From contig JAKQBU010000600.1 of assembly GCA_029573975.1 (NCBI GenBank), forward strand, positions 1 to 10,191: 10,191 bases of DNA, written 5' to 3'. The notes under the pieces are model-generated. The model ran no database searches. It worked only from the letters and a program-made list of their open reading frames with translations, and had not been told where the DNA came from. The stretch's first letter is position 1; every line of letters starts with the position of its first letter. Of the stretch, positions 1 through 6,841 are shown one piece after another. The DNA is from Planctomycetota bacterium (GTDB lineage: Bacteria; Planctomycetota; Phycisphaerae; Sedimentisphaerales; SM23-30). The position numbers and the translations under genes are program-made.

Positions 1-1055
1 AACTGGATTATGAGCTGCCGGAGGATTTGATCGCCCAGCAGGGGCTGGCGGAGCGGGTACAGTCGCGTTTGCTGGTTTTGCAGCGGGGGAGCGGGGCAAG
101 GGAGGACCGGACTTTTGGTGAGCTGGGCCGTTTTGTGGGGGGTGGGGATTGCCTGGTGATTAACGACACGAAGGTGATCCCGGCGCGTTTTTTTGCCCGG
201 CGGGCTACGGGAGGGAAAATCGAAGGGCTGTTTGTGAAGGAGGCCGGGGAGGGCTGCTGGGAGGTGATGCTGAAGAACGCGGCGCGGTTGCGGCAGGATG
301 AGCGGTTGGAACTGATTTCTCCCGATGGCGGGGACGGCCCGGCGAAAGCGGAGAAGGTCCTGGTTCAGGTGGTGGAAAACCAGGGGGAGGGGCAATGGCG
401 GCTGCGGCTGGAGAGTGAGGAAAGTCCTGTTGCGATCCTGGACCGGTACGGCCGGACGCCGCTGCCGCCCTATATCAGCCGGAAAGATCAAAACGGGATG
501 GAGGCGATTGATCATCAGCGGTATCAGACGGTGTATGCGGACAAGCCCGGCTCGATCGCAGCGCCGACGGCGGGGCTGCATTTTACGCCGGAGTTATTGG
601 ACCTGCTGCAAAGGCAAGGGGCGGCGATTGCGCGGGTGACGCTGCATGTGGGGCTGGGCACGTTCAAGCCGATTACCGCGGCCCGGGTGGAAGATCATCC
701 GATGCACAGCGAGTATTATGAAATGGACGCGGCCAATGCCGGGCGGATTAACCAGACCCTCGAGCGGGGGGGGAGGGTAATCGCGGTGGGTACGACCTCG
801 GTGCGGACGCTGGAGACGCTGGGGCGCAGCGGGCGGGTGGCGGCAGGCAGCGGGTGGACGGACATTTTTATAACGCCGGGGTATTCGTTCCGGATTGTGA
901 AGGCGATGGTTACGAATTTTCATCTGCCGCGTTCGACGCTGCTGGCGCTGGTCTGCGCGTTTGCGGGGCGGGAATTGATCCTGGATGCCTATCGTCATGC
1001 CATTGAACAGAAGTATCGCTTCTACAGCTACGGCGATGCGATGCTGATTTTGTAA
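1..1055 (+). CDS. queA: S-adenosylmethionine:tRNA ribosyltransferase-isomerase QueA (5'-partial)
   Basis: QueA transfers and isomerises the ribosyl part of S-adenosylmethionine onto preQ1 at tRNA position 34, giving epoxyqueuosine in the cytoplasmic queuosine pathway. The protein shows the family's conserved blocks in order: LVINDTKVIPARF near the N terminus, then APTAGLHFT, HVGLGTFKPI and VGTTSVRTLE. The C-terminal part contains TPGYSFRIVKAMVTNFHLP and ends with FYSYGDAMLI. The reading frame is open to the window edge: codons from base 3 read LDYELPEDLIAQ, the usual QueA N terminus. The true start is therefore about six codons upstream of the window, and the internal TTG at 27 is not the start. 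The rest is full length and ends in TAA. It converges on the GH116 gene with a 23 bp gap. Codons are strongly G-ended, as in the other plus-strand genes. The identification is secure. Confidence 0.96.
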   Translation, partial: LDYELPEDLIAQQGLAERVQSRLLVLQRGSGAREDRTFGELGRFVGGGDCLVINDTKVIPARFFARRATGGKIEGLFVKEAGEGCWEVMLKNAARLRQDERLELISPDGGDGPAKAEKVLVQVVENQGEGQWRLRLESEESPVAILDRYGRTPLPPYISRKDQNGMEAIDHQRYQTVYADKPGSIAAPTAGLHFTPELLDLLQRQGAAIARVTLHVGLGTFKPITAARVEDHPMHSEYYEMDAANAGRINQTLERGGRVIAVGTTSVRTLETLGRSGRVAAGSGWTDIFITPGYSFRIVKAMVTNFHLPRSTLLALVCAFAGRELILDAYRHAIEQKYRFYSYGDAMLIL

Positions 1056-1088
1056 GCTATTTTCAGACTTTAACCGGATTATGGCTTA
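1053..1088. terminator. Possible bidirectional hairpin between convergent genes
   Basis: The arms TAAGCTAT (1053-1060) and ATGGCTTA (1081-1088) can pair over 8 positions with one G-U wobble in plus-strand RNA, around a 20-nt loop. The left arm contains the queA stop codon and the right arm begins within the GH116 stop codon. There is no U-tract on either side, so a role as an intrinsic terminator for the two convergent genes is only weakly supported. Confidence 0.25.
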
Positions 1089-3628
1089 TCAAACTGTATC
1101 TTCTGGACATCGATGCGGCCGTTTATGACTTCGATAAACGGTTTTCCGTCTTTCACCCCCACGGTACCGTAGCCGGTCTGGGTCGAGAGGAAGCCGCGGA
1201 AGTCTCCTTTGATAGCGGGATTGAGATAGAGGATTTTTTCCACCGCGTCATAGCGTGCGCCGGTCAATCCCTGCAGGAGGGCGTAGGAGGACATGGCCCG
1301 CGCATACCAGTTGCCGCACTCATACTCGTTGAAGGGATTGCGGATGCGCCCGTCATAGCGATTGCGGCAGACACCTACGACATCCAGCCCTTCGGTTATC
1401 AAGCCTTTGCTCATCATATGGGAGGCCGCCTGATATTCGATACCGGTCCAGACTTCGTTGCTATAGACAAAGGGCAGGGATGGCTGGCCGCCGCGGGGCC
1501 AGGTGCACAGCAGGAGGCCGCCGTCGTTCCCCATGGCAAAGCCGGGCCGCTGGGGATTGGCATGGGCGGCCAGGGACTGTTTGAGATTGTATTTGTGGAT
1601 GCTGGCCAGATGGCTTTGTACTTTTTGCCGGTCCAGTATTTCGCCTAGCCCGCAAACTTCGGCCATCCAGGCACCCAGGATGCCGTCGGAAAGGCAGCCC
1701 GTGCCGTATTGATATTTGGGGCCTTCCTTTTTCAATACTTCCACCGCTTCGGGCGAGTACCCAGAGGCAAAACTCTGGGCGGTGGTGGGATCGCCGGCGC
1801 GGAGGCCCTGCCATTGAATCTTCTGGTAAAAGTATTCGCCATTAAAGAGTTCCGTTTCCAGAAACGTCCGGCCTTTGGCATATAGCTCGTCATAGAGCGG
1901 AATCGGCTCTCCCAGGGTTTTGCCCATGGCGGCGGCGGCTTTCAGGGCGCCCAGGTAAAAGCTGCTGCACATGCCGTCAGGGCCCCAGAATTCGATGTCA
2001 TAGGTATTGTGATGGGGTTCCATCAGCACCCCTTTGTGGTCGGGATCCCAGGTGGCGATACAATAATCCAGGCTGGCCCTGACCTTCGGCCAGAAGGTTC
2101 GCAGCCATTCGGTATCGCCGCTGATCCGCCATTCGCGATAGACCTTCATGATGCCGCCCAGTTGGCCGTCGGAAGCGGCGTGGAAATCATGGATGGGTGC
2201 GCGAATCGGCAGCGAGGACCGGAAGTTCTGGTGGCCGGCGGAATCCTGCGAAACGAAAAATTCCGTCTGGCGCAGGGTCCGCTCCAGGTCGGGGAAAAGA
2301 TGCGGGATTGCCTGGGCATAATTCCAGACGTGCGTGCAGGAGCCGTGGCAACAACCACCACCGTCGCCGCAGCCTTCCCAGCACCAGAGGAAGCCATTCT
2401 TCTGCCGCAGGACGGTGGGGGATTTGAGGATGGTCAGATTGGCGGCGATGGCCTCGATGACTTCCGGGGGTAAAGAGGTGTCGTAAAAGCAATCGGAGAA
2501 TTTCCGGCTCTCCGCCCGCAGCGAATCGTATTTAGCCGACCAATAGTTCACTACCTGCTGGATGTCGGTGAAGCGGCCGGCATACCAGGGCACGAAGGTT
2601 TTGGAAGCGGCTGCACAGGAGGTGGCCTCCCCGGTAGTGGGGCAGCAGGGAGCCTTGGCCTCTTCTTCGGGGAGGTCGGCACCGGCCCGCAAATTACTCT
2701 GGGGCACATACCAGCACAGCATCAAGCGCACGGTGGCTTCCCGGCCGGCCTGGATCTGGAGGGGAACAGCCAGACTACCGCCCGGGCTGGGATCGCCCTC
2801 GGTAATCTCGCCTTTCTGAATCACGTTGCCCTCCTCGATCCCCTTCCAGACCATCGTGAGCGGATCGAACCAGCCGCCGCGAAACCAGGCGCAATCGGTC
2901 TGGACGGCCGGGTTATCCACCACGGCGGCAAATGACCCTTCTTCAAAGGGATTCTCCGGCGAGGCGGTATTGTAAAGCATAAAGCCGCCGGCCAGCGGTT
3001 TGACGCCGCGCGGGTTGTTTCCCTGCTGCATGAAATTCACGGTATGGAAGGAATAGACCGCCTCGATATCGCGGCCGGAGGTATTGATGAAACGATATTC
3101 CAAACCCGCCACCGGCAGGGAACTGTTGTCGGCATCGAGGGGGATAAAGGGACTCCAGCCGGTGATTTCCACCTGTATTGGCATCGCTTGATCTTCCAGC
3201 GTTACGGTTGCAAACGGAAAGCGGCTCTGGAAAGCGGCCTGGGCAAAGCGGGGCATGCCCCAACTGGTTCCGCCCAGACCAAATCCCGCGCCGCCGCGTC
3301 CGAAGATCTTCCAGGTGGGGACCGGCCCTTCCAGTACCCGCGCTACATTGCCGCCTTCTCCCTTGATACACAGGGCGGAAAACAGGCAGGGTTCATTCCC
3401 CAAATCCGGGCGGTGCCGCAGAGAGACATGCGAAATGGACCCCGTGCCTTCCAGGCACATCATTCCTGCTCCCATACCTCCCAGCGGGAAGGCAACATGC
3501 GAAAGATAGTTTCCTTCATAGGGGTCATTGTACCCTCGGGCGGAATCCTTTTGGGCTTGACTCGTTGTGCCCATACAGCCCGTAAAAAGACCTGCCAGCA
3601 GGAAAAGAACTAGTGCAGCCCGTTTCAT
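1079..3628 (-). CDS. GH116 (GBA2/DUF608 family) glycoside hydrolase, predicted lipoprotein
   Basis: GH116 enzymes hydrolyse beta-glucosides, and some members beta-xylosides or N-acetylglucosaminides, with retention. From the chosen start the product is 849 residues. It begins with MKRAALVLFLLAGLFTGC, a lipoprotein signal with lipobox FTG-C18, so it is probably anchored on a membrane outside the cytoplasm. An N-terminal beta-sandwich (about 30-345, with FPLGGMGAGM) precedes an (alpha/alpha)6 catalytic domain (about 375-840, with THVWNYAQAIPHLFP, NEVWTGIEYQAA and NEYECGNWYARAM). D544 in HHNTYD matches the family acid/base Asp. E418 in FLWCWEG is my best candidate nucleophile, because its distance to D544 resembles that in archaeal GH116; this is inference. 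The protein is Cys-rich at 328-338 and 416-431. I chose ATG 3628 because AAGGAG lies 5 nt upstream and the lipoprotein signal follows directly; in-frame ATGs at 3646 and 3700 are less likely. The natural substrate is unknown. Confidence 0.92.
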   Translation of the reverse strand: MKRAALVLFLLAGLFTGCMGTTSQAQKDSARGYNDPYEGNYLSHVAFPLGGMGAGMMCLEGTGSISHVSLRHRPDLGNEPCLFSALCIKGEGGNVARVLEGPVPTWKIFGRGGAGFGLGGTSWGMPRFAQAAFQSRFPFATVTLEDQAMPIQVEITGWSPFIPLDADNSSLPVAGLEYRFINTSGRDIEAVYSFHTVNFMQQGNNPRGVKPLAGGFMLYNTASPENPFEEGSFAAVVDNPAVQTDCAWFRGGWFDPLTMVWKGIEEGNVIQKGEITEGDPSPGGSLAVPLQIQAGREATVRLMLCWYVPQSNLRAGADLPEEEAKAPCCPTTGEATSCAAASKTFVPWYAGRFTDIQQVVNYWSAKYDSLRAESRKFSDCFYDTSLPPEVIEAIAANLTILKSPTVLRQKNGFLWCWEGCGDGGGCCHGSCTHVWNYAQAIPHLFPDLERTLRQTEFFVSQDSAGHQNFRSSLPIRAPIHDFHAASDGQLGGIMKVYREWRISGDTEWLRTFWPKVRASLDYCIATWDPDHKGVLMEPHHNTYDIEFWGPDGMCSSFYLGALKAAAAMGKTLGEPIPLYDELYAKGRTFLETELFNGEYFYQKIQWQGLRAGDPTTAQSFASGYSPEAVEVLKKEGPKYQYGTGCLSDGILGAWMAEVCGLGEILDRQKVQSHLASIHKYNLKQSLAAHANPQRPGFAMGNDGGLLLCTWPRGGQPSLPFVYSNEVWTGIEYQAASHMMSKGLITEGLDVVGVCRNRYDGRIRNPFNEYECGNWYARAMSSYALLQGLTGARYDAVEKILYLNPAIKGDFRGFLSTQTGYGTVGVKDGKPFIEVINGRIDVQKIQFDKP

Positions 3629-3633
3629 AACAA

Positions 3634-3639
3634 CTCCTT
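3634..3639 (-). promoter_or_regulatory. Ribosome binding site of the GH116 gene
   Basis: On the minus strand AAGGAG lies 5 nt before the ATG at 3628. It decides the start in favour of the 849-residue lipoprotein over the two longer in-frame options. Confidence 0.75.
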
Positions 3640-3690
3640 GTTTCATTTTATTCGATACCCGGCGCGAGGCCGCCAAATTTAACTGCCGGT

Positions 3691-3719
3691 ATAATAGCAA
3701 TACTATTTTTACGTGTAAA
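3691..3719 (-). promoter_or_regulatory. Sigma70-type promoter of the GH116 gene
   Basis: On the minus strand, TTTACA (3714-3719) is followed by a 17-nt spacer and TATTAT (3691-3696). Each hexamer differs from consensus at one position. Transcription would start near 3684, leaving a leader of about 55 nt before the ATG at 3628. It gives the GH116 gene its own promoter, separate from the archease operon upstream. Confidence 0.6.
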
Positions 3720-3739
3720 TATATTTTCTTATTTTACAC
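3713..3739. repeat. Inverted repeat GTGTAAA-N13-TTTACAC over the GH116 -35 box
   Basis: Two perfect 7-bp arms (3713-3719 and 3733-3739) are spaced 20 bp start to start, about two helical turns. The left arm covers the -35 hexamer of the GH116 promoter. The position suits an operator for a dimeric regulator, but the region is AT-rich and a 7-bp match could arise by chance. No regulator gene is in the window. Confidence 0.4.
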
Positions 3740-3758
3740 TTACCTTACGACAGTCATT

Positions 3759-3794
3759 GCGAGCCTGCCGGGAAGTCTATTTAGGCAAGCCCGC
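3759..3794 (-). terminator. Strong stem-loop after the archease gene (terminator-like or dispersed palindrome)
   Basis: In minus-strand RNA, GCGGGCUUGCC and GGCAGGCUCGC pair over 11 positions with two G-U wobbles, around a 14-nt loop. The structure starts 11 nt after the archease stop and lies before the GH116 promoter, which is where a terminator would be expected. There is no U-tract. The flank GTCATTGCGAGC (3753-3764, plus strand) resembles dispersed palindromic repeats seen in other bacterial genomes, so it may be a copy of a repeat family instead. Confidence 0.45.
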
Positions 3795-3805
3795 GAAGCG
3801 GTTCT

Positions 3806-4237
3806 TTAGATATCCAGAACTACGACCGCTACCCAACCATCCTTCTTTTGCTGGACCGACAGACGGTGCAGCGTTACGGCTTTGACATCGACAATCATTT
3901 GATGCCGGGCCGGATCAATCGGTTCACCGAGTGCCTCGGCCCGCAGCCGATACCCGCCTGCCGCCGGTTCGATCCGGATTTGGGAAACTTGCAGCAAGAG
4001 CTGCTGGGCATCCTTGTAGTAGATGATTTCCTGGAGAAACTGAAACAGCAGGATATCGAGGGACTCGTCAGCGGCCTCCAGAATCCGCTTTTGGCGCGGT
4101 TCCAGGGCCTGGGGATTCTCGATCATGACATGCAGGGTGGCCGCCGCCGCGGCCATAAAAAGCTCTTCTACCGTTTGGCCTGTTGCCTCAAAGGCGACAT
4201 CGGCGGCGGCAATATCCTCAAGATAGCGATAGGACAT
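3806..4237 (-). CDS. Archease family protein (RtcB RNA ligase cofactor)
   Basis: Archease is a small metal-binding protein that speeds guanylylation and multiple turnover of the RtcB tRNA/RNA ligase. The 143-residue length is normal. The N terminus YRYLEDIAAADVAFEATG followed by TVEELF is the bacterial archease signature, residues 57-70 match the 'DESLDILLFQFLQE' helix region, and the C terminus has KAVTLHRLSV and ends VVVLDI. D8, D13 and the near-terminal D142 are the likely metal ligands, by analogy with characterised archeases. ATG 4237 is preceded by AGGTG with a 7-nt gap. It lies 41 bp downstream of the PIN-TRAM gene with no terminator between, so the two are probably cotranscribed. No rtcB is visible here. 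A general function as an RtcB partner is inferred from the family. Confidence 0.88.
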   Translation of the reverse strand: MSYRYLEDIAAADVAFEATGQTVEELFMAAAAATLHVMIENPQALEPRQKRILEAADESLDILLFQFLQEIIYYKDAQQLLLQVSQIRIEPAAGGYRLRAEALGEPIDPARHQMIVDVKAVTLHRLSVQQKKDGWVAVVVLDI

Positions 4238-4278
4238 AATCTATCACCTGATCGATGTCACAACCCTGCCGGGCTGGC

Positions 4279-5388
4279 TTATCTTCGGTAGCGTCCGCCG
4301 TTATCGCGGCTGCCGCCGGCGGGGACGGAATTGTTTTCTTCAAACTTGCCGAAAATCATTCTGCCGGCGGAGGTTTGCAGAACGGAAGTCACGGTCAATT
4401 CGACCTCACGGCCCATAAAGGCCCTGCCATTTTCCACCACGACCATTGTGCCATCGTCGAGGTAGCCGACTCCCTGGCCCGCCTGGTCGCCGGGTTTGAG
4501 AATTTTGATGGTCATGGTCTCCCCGGGCAGGACGACGGGCTTCATGGCGTTGGCCAGGTCGTTGATGTTTATGACGTCCACCCCCCGAAGGCTGGCCACT
4601 TTATTGAGATTGTAATCGTTGGTGACCACTTTGCCGCCGAGTTTTTGGGCCGCGGAGACCAGCTTGTGGTCCACCGGTTCGGCCTGTTCGGTGGTGGTCA
4701 GGGCGATATCCTCGATTTTAATGTCGATCTCCTTGTTGCTCTGCATTTTGTTGAGGATATCGAGGCCGCGGCGGCCGCGATTGCGTTTGAGGCGGTCGGC
4801 GGAATCGGCGATATTCTGCAATTCGTTGAGAATGAAGCGGGGAATGATAATCGGGGAATCGATGATTTTGGTCATGGCGATATCGGAAATCCGGCCGTCA
4901 ATGATGACCGAGGTGTCCAGAAGGAGCGGACAGACGCCCTTGAGCTGCTTGGTAAATTCGACATAGGGAATGATGAAGCGGAAATCGTCCTTGGTCTGCA
5001 TGATGAAGGTAATCGCCAGGTAACAACAGAGAATGTTGAGGGAAAGCTTGATGCCCTCCTTGGCCATGCCCATAATCGATTCGGGATGAACACCATATAC
5101 ATCATAAAGATATTCCAGCACATAATTAAAGGCAAGTCCGACAAGCAGCCCGACCACCAAACCGAAAAAAATACCTGCCAGGGCGGCCAGATTTTTTTTG
5201 GGCAGGAGGATATCGATGGCCAGTCCCAGCAGCAGGATGATGCTGCCGACGAATAATACGGATAAAGACTCCCAGTCTGACATTTTAGACTTTTCCCCGT
5301 AGGAGGAGACATTTTCCCGACCGATATTGAAAAATAAGACCGAAACAATCATAAGAACAAAAATCACTCGAACAATCCATTTTACCAT
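4279..5388 (-). CDS. Membrane-anchored PIN-TRAM domain protein (YacL-like)
   Basis: This 369-residue protein has the architecture of Bacillus YacL and relatives: an N-terminal membrane part, a PIN nuclease-like domain, then a TRAM RNA-binding domain. Hydrophobic segments are near residues 4-20, 42-62, 67-90 and 112-131, so about four helices. The PIN domain spans about 153-275. Its acidic residues are present: D158 in LLLDTSVIIDGRI, E189 in FILNELQ, D240 in VDHKLV and D258 in VTNDYNL, so nuclease activity is plausible. TRAM follows at about 284-349 (GETMTIKI to RMIFGKFE), with a basic, Gly-rich tail. The substrate is not known for this group. ATG 5388 is preceded by AGGAGA with a 7-nt gap. 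It heads a likely two-gene transcript with archease. The family call is firm; the role in RNA cleavage is inference. Confidence 0.92.
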   Translation of the reverse strand: MVKWIVRVIFVLMIVSVLFFNIGRENVSSYGEKSKMSDWESLSVLFVGSIILLLGLAIDILLPKKNLAALAGIFFGLVVGLLVGLAFNYVLEYLYDVYGVHPESIMGMAKEGIKLSLNILCCYLAITFIMQTKDDFRFIIPYVEFTKQLKGVCPLLLDTSVIIDGRISDIAMTKIIDSPIIIPRFILNELQNIADSADRLKRNRGRRGLDILNKMQSNKEIDIKIEDIALTTTEQAEPVDHKLVSAAQKLGGKVVTNDYNLNKVASLRGVDVININDLANAMKPVVLPGETMTIKILKPGDQAGQGVGYLDDGTMVVVENGRAFMGREVELTVTSVLQTSAGRMIFGKFEENNSVPAGGSRDNGGRYRR

Positions 5389-5444
5389 ATTATTATCTCC
5401 TGTATAAATAAACCCCAGTAAGAAATATACTTTCGATGGGCGGT

Positions 5445-5472
5445 ATTATAACGAAACAGGAATAGAAGTCAA
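5445..5472 (-). promoter_or_regulatory. Near-consensus sigma70 promoter for PIN-TRAM/archease
   Basis: On the minus strand TTGACT (5467-5472), a 16-nt spacer and TATAAT (5445-5450) form a near-consensus promoter. The start site would be near 5438, about 50 nt before the PIN-TRAM ATG. No other promoter was seen between the two minus-strand genes, which supports an operon. Confidence 0.7.
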
Positions 5473-5548
5473 ATTACTATTGTGAAAAAATACGCAGAGC
5501 GGGGGAGGCTGGCTGCGCGATTCCGAGGGATTCTGGCAGGCTTTGTTC

Positions 5549-5575
5549 TGGAGTACCAACTGGTTTTTTGGAGTA
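5549..5575. repeat. Direct repeat TGGAGTA, 20 bp apart, upstream of a plus-strand promoter
   Basis: TGGAGTA occurs at 5549-5555 and again at 5569-5575. The spacing is two helical turns, and the second copy ends 5 bp before the proposed -35 box of the HAD lipoprotein gene. This resembles the arrangement of activator sites, but no known regulator motif is recognised. The rest of the 280 bp gap (5389-5668) shows only the two divergent promoters. Confidence 0.3.
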
Positions 5576-5580
5576 TTCTA

Positions 5581-5609
5581 TGGAAAATAAGTATGGCGGG
5601 GGGTATAAT
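5581..5609 (+). promoter_or_regulatory. Candidate promoter of the HAD lipoprotein gene
   Basis: A perfect TATAAT (5604-5609) has a poor -35 match, TGGAAA (5581-5586), at 17-bp spacing. The weak -35 box suggests that an activator may be needed. The start site would be near 5616, about 50 nt before the gene. Confidence 0.5.
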
Positions 5610-5668
5610 ACTATGAAATGAGAGAGTATGAAATAAGGGAAAGTCTTTATTGATAAGGGATTATGGAT

Positions 5669-6733
5669 ATGGGATGGCGAAAAAGGATTTTGGTTTTGTT
5701 GGTGATGAGTGCGGCGGTGGGGTGCGTCAATATCAAGGTGGGGCAGGTGAAGGCGGCTGACAGCGAATCCGGGGGGAAGAGCGGGGGTTGGAAAGAGGCG
5801 GCGGCGCGGGTGCTGGGGCAGGTGTTTATGGGGGCGAAGGATGGAATTGTCTTTTATGCCTTTGATGTGCTGTGCGAACCGAATGAGCCGGTGGAACTGG
5901 TGGCCCGGCTCCAGGAGGCAGAGTTGCTGGATGATATAGAGGATATAACGGTGGGATTTTACCTGGATACGGAGCTGGTGGGGGAGGTGGTGACGGACGA
6001 TGAGGGTTTTGCGCGGTTGAAGTGGATACCGGCGGGGCAGGGGGATTATGAGCTGAGTGTGAAGGTGAAAACGGAGGGGGTAAAGGAAGAGTATGCGGAG
6101 GAGATGGCGGGGCTGGAGTCGGTGCCGCTGCTGGTGTCGGTGCGGCCGCGGGAGACGCGGTTTGTGGTGGTGGATCTGGATCATACGGTGGTGGAGTCTA
6201 GTTTTCTGTATGTGCTGCTGGGACAGGCCAAACCGATGGAGGGGTCGGTGGAGATGATGAAAAAGATTGCGGAACAATACAGCGTGATTTATTTGACCCA
6301 CCGGCCGGATTTGCTGACGCATCTGAGCAAGAACTGGCTGCGGAAACACGGATATCCGCGTGGGGTACTGCTGGTGAGTACCATAAAGCAGGTGCTGGGG
6401 GGCAGCGGGGATTTCAAGACGGGGCGGCTGATGGATGTGCGGGTAAAGTATCCGAATATTTCGCTGGGGATCGGGGATAAGCTGTCCGATGCCGAGGCGT
6501 ATGTGGCAAACGGCATGACGGCATATCTGATTCCGCATTATAAGAAGAAATCGAAGGATATGCGGCGGATGGCCAGGGATATCCGGCTGCTGGGGGATCA
6601 GGAGGGTTTGCAGGTGGTTCGGAACTGGCAGGAGATCGAACAGGGGCTGTTCCAGGGGAAGACGTATCCGGCGAAGGAGTTTGCCAAGTGGCTGGATAAG
6701 GAGGCCGACTGGCAGGCGGAGTTGGAGGATTGA
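5669..6733 (+). CDS. Predicted lipoprotein with Ig-like and lipin/LNS2-like HAD phosphatase domains
   Basis: The product (354 residues from ATG 5669) opens with RKRILVLLVMSAAVGC, a signal with a lipobox-like VG-C19, so it is probably exported and lipid-anchored. Residues about 55-160 look like a beta-sandwich: TDDEGFARLKWIPAGQGDYELSV is typical of Ig-like repeats. The C-terminal half is a HAD phosphatase with all four motifs: DLDHT (D169, D171), T210 in YLTHRP, K250 in DFKTGRL, and GDKLSD (D270, D274). The stretch from FKTGRL to the second Asp, plus YPRGVLLVS, most resembles LNS2/lipin and App1 phosphatidate phosphatases, which make diacylglycerol from phosphatidic acid. The substrate is thus an inference. 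The start at 5669 is preferred because AAGGG lies 9 nt upstream; ATG 5663 is only 3 nt from it. The AsmA-like gene follows after 108 bp. Confidence 0.8.
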   Translation: MGWRKRILVLLVMSAAVGCVNIKVGQVKAADSESGGKSGGWKEAAARVLGQVFMGAKDGIVFYAFDVLCEPNEPVELVARLQEAELLDDIEDITVGFYLDTELVGEVVTDDEGFARLKWIPAGQGDYELSVKVKTEGVKEEYAEEMAGLESVPLLVSVRPRETRFVVVDLDHTVVESSFLYVLLGQAKPMEGSVEMMKKIAEQYSVIYLTHRPDLLTHLSKNWLRKHGYPRGVLLVSTIKQVLGGSGDFKTGRLMDVRVKYPNISLGIGDKLSDAEAYVANGMTAYLIPHYKKKSKDMRRMARDIRLLGDQEGLQVVRNWQEIEQGLFQGKTYPAKEFAKWLDKEADWQAELED

Positions 6734-6773
6734 GGGAGCGTGGTTAGATCAAATATCAAAAAGAAAATTGTGG

Positions 6774-6796
6774 TATCGCTTTTAGCGATGATTTTT
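6774..6796 (+). terminator. Weak intrinsic terminator after the HAD lipoprotein gene
   Basis: ATCGC (6775-6779) pairs with GCGAT (6785-6789) around a 5-nt loop, with one extra T-G pair outside, and is followed by GATTTTT. The stem is short, so it may only attenuate transcription into the AsmA-like gene. Confidence 0.45.
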
Positions 6797-6841
6797 AAAC
6801 ACCATAAGATTTGACGAAAATAAGAACTGAGGTAAGGCAAA

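Noticed and set aside
27..29. TTG as the start codon of queA
   Set aside because: The frame is open upstream to base 3 and encodes the conserved QueA N-terminal residues LDYELPEDL, so the real start lies before the window.
2009..2473. 154-codon open frame on the plus strand
   Set aside because: It is antisense to the GH116 catalytic domain and has no recognisable features. Other frames within 1418-3613 on either strand are likewise shadows.
3690..3695. TATAAT on the plus strand in the GH116 upstream region
   Set aside because: It has no acceptable -35 box upstream and no plus-strand gene downstream. It largely coincides with the minus-strand -10 element.
3714..3738. TyrR box (TGTAAA-N6-TTTACA)
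   Set aside because: The half-sites match but are 13 bp apart rather than 6, and neither the gene context nor a nearby regulator supports TyrR.
4255..5256. 333-codon open frame on the plus strand
   Set aside because: It is antisense to the PIN-TRAM gene, whose membrane segments and active-site acids are clear, and it resembles no protein family I know.
5477..6538. 353-codon open frame on the minus strand
   Set aside because: It is antisense to the HAD lipoprotein gene, extremely rich in His, Pro and Arg, and has no recognisable domain. The plus-strand frame has all four HAD motifs.
6811..6816. TTGACG as a -35 box for the AsmA-like gene
   Set aside because: At 17-bp spacing the -10 position would be AAGGCA, inside the ribosome binding region just before the ATG, so it cannot serve this start.
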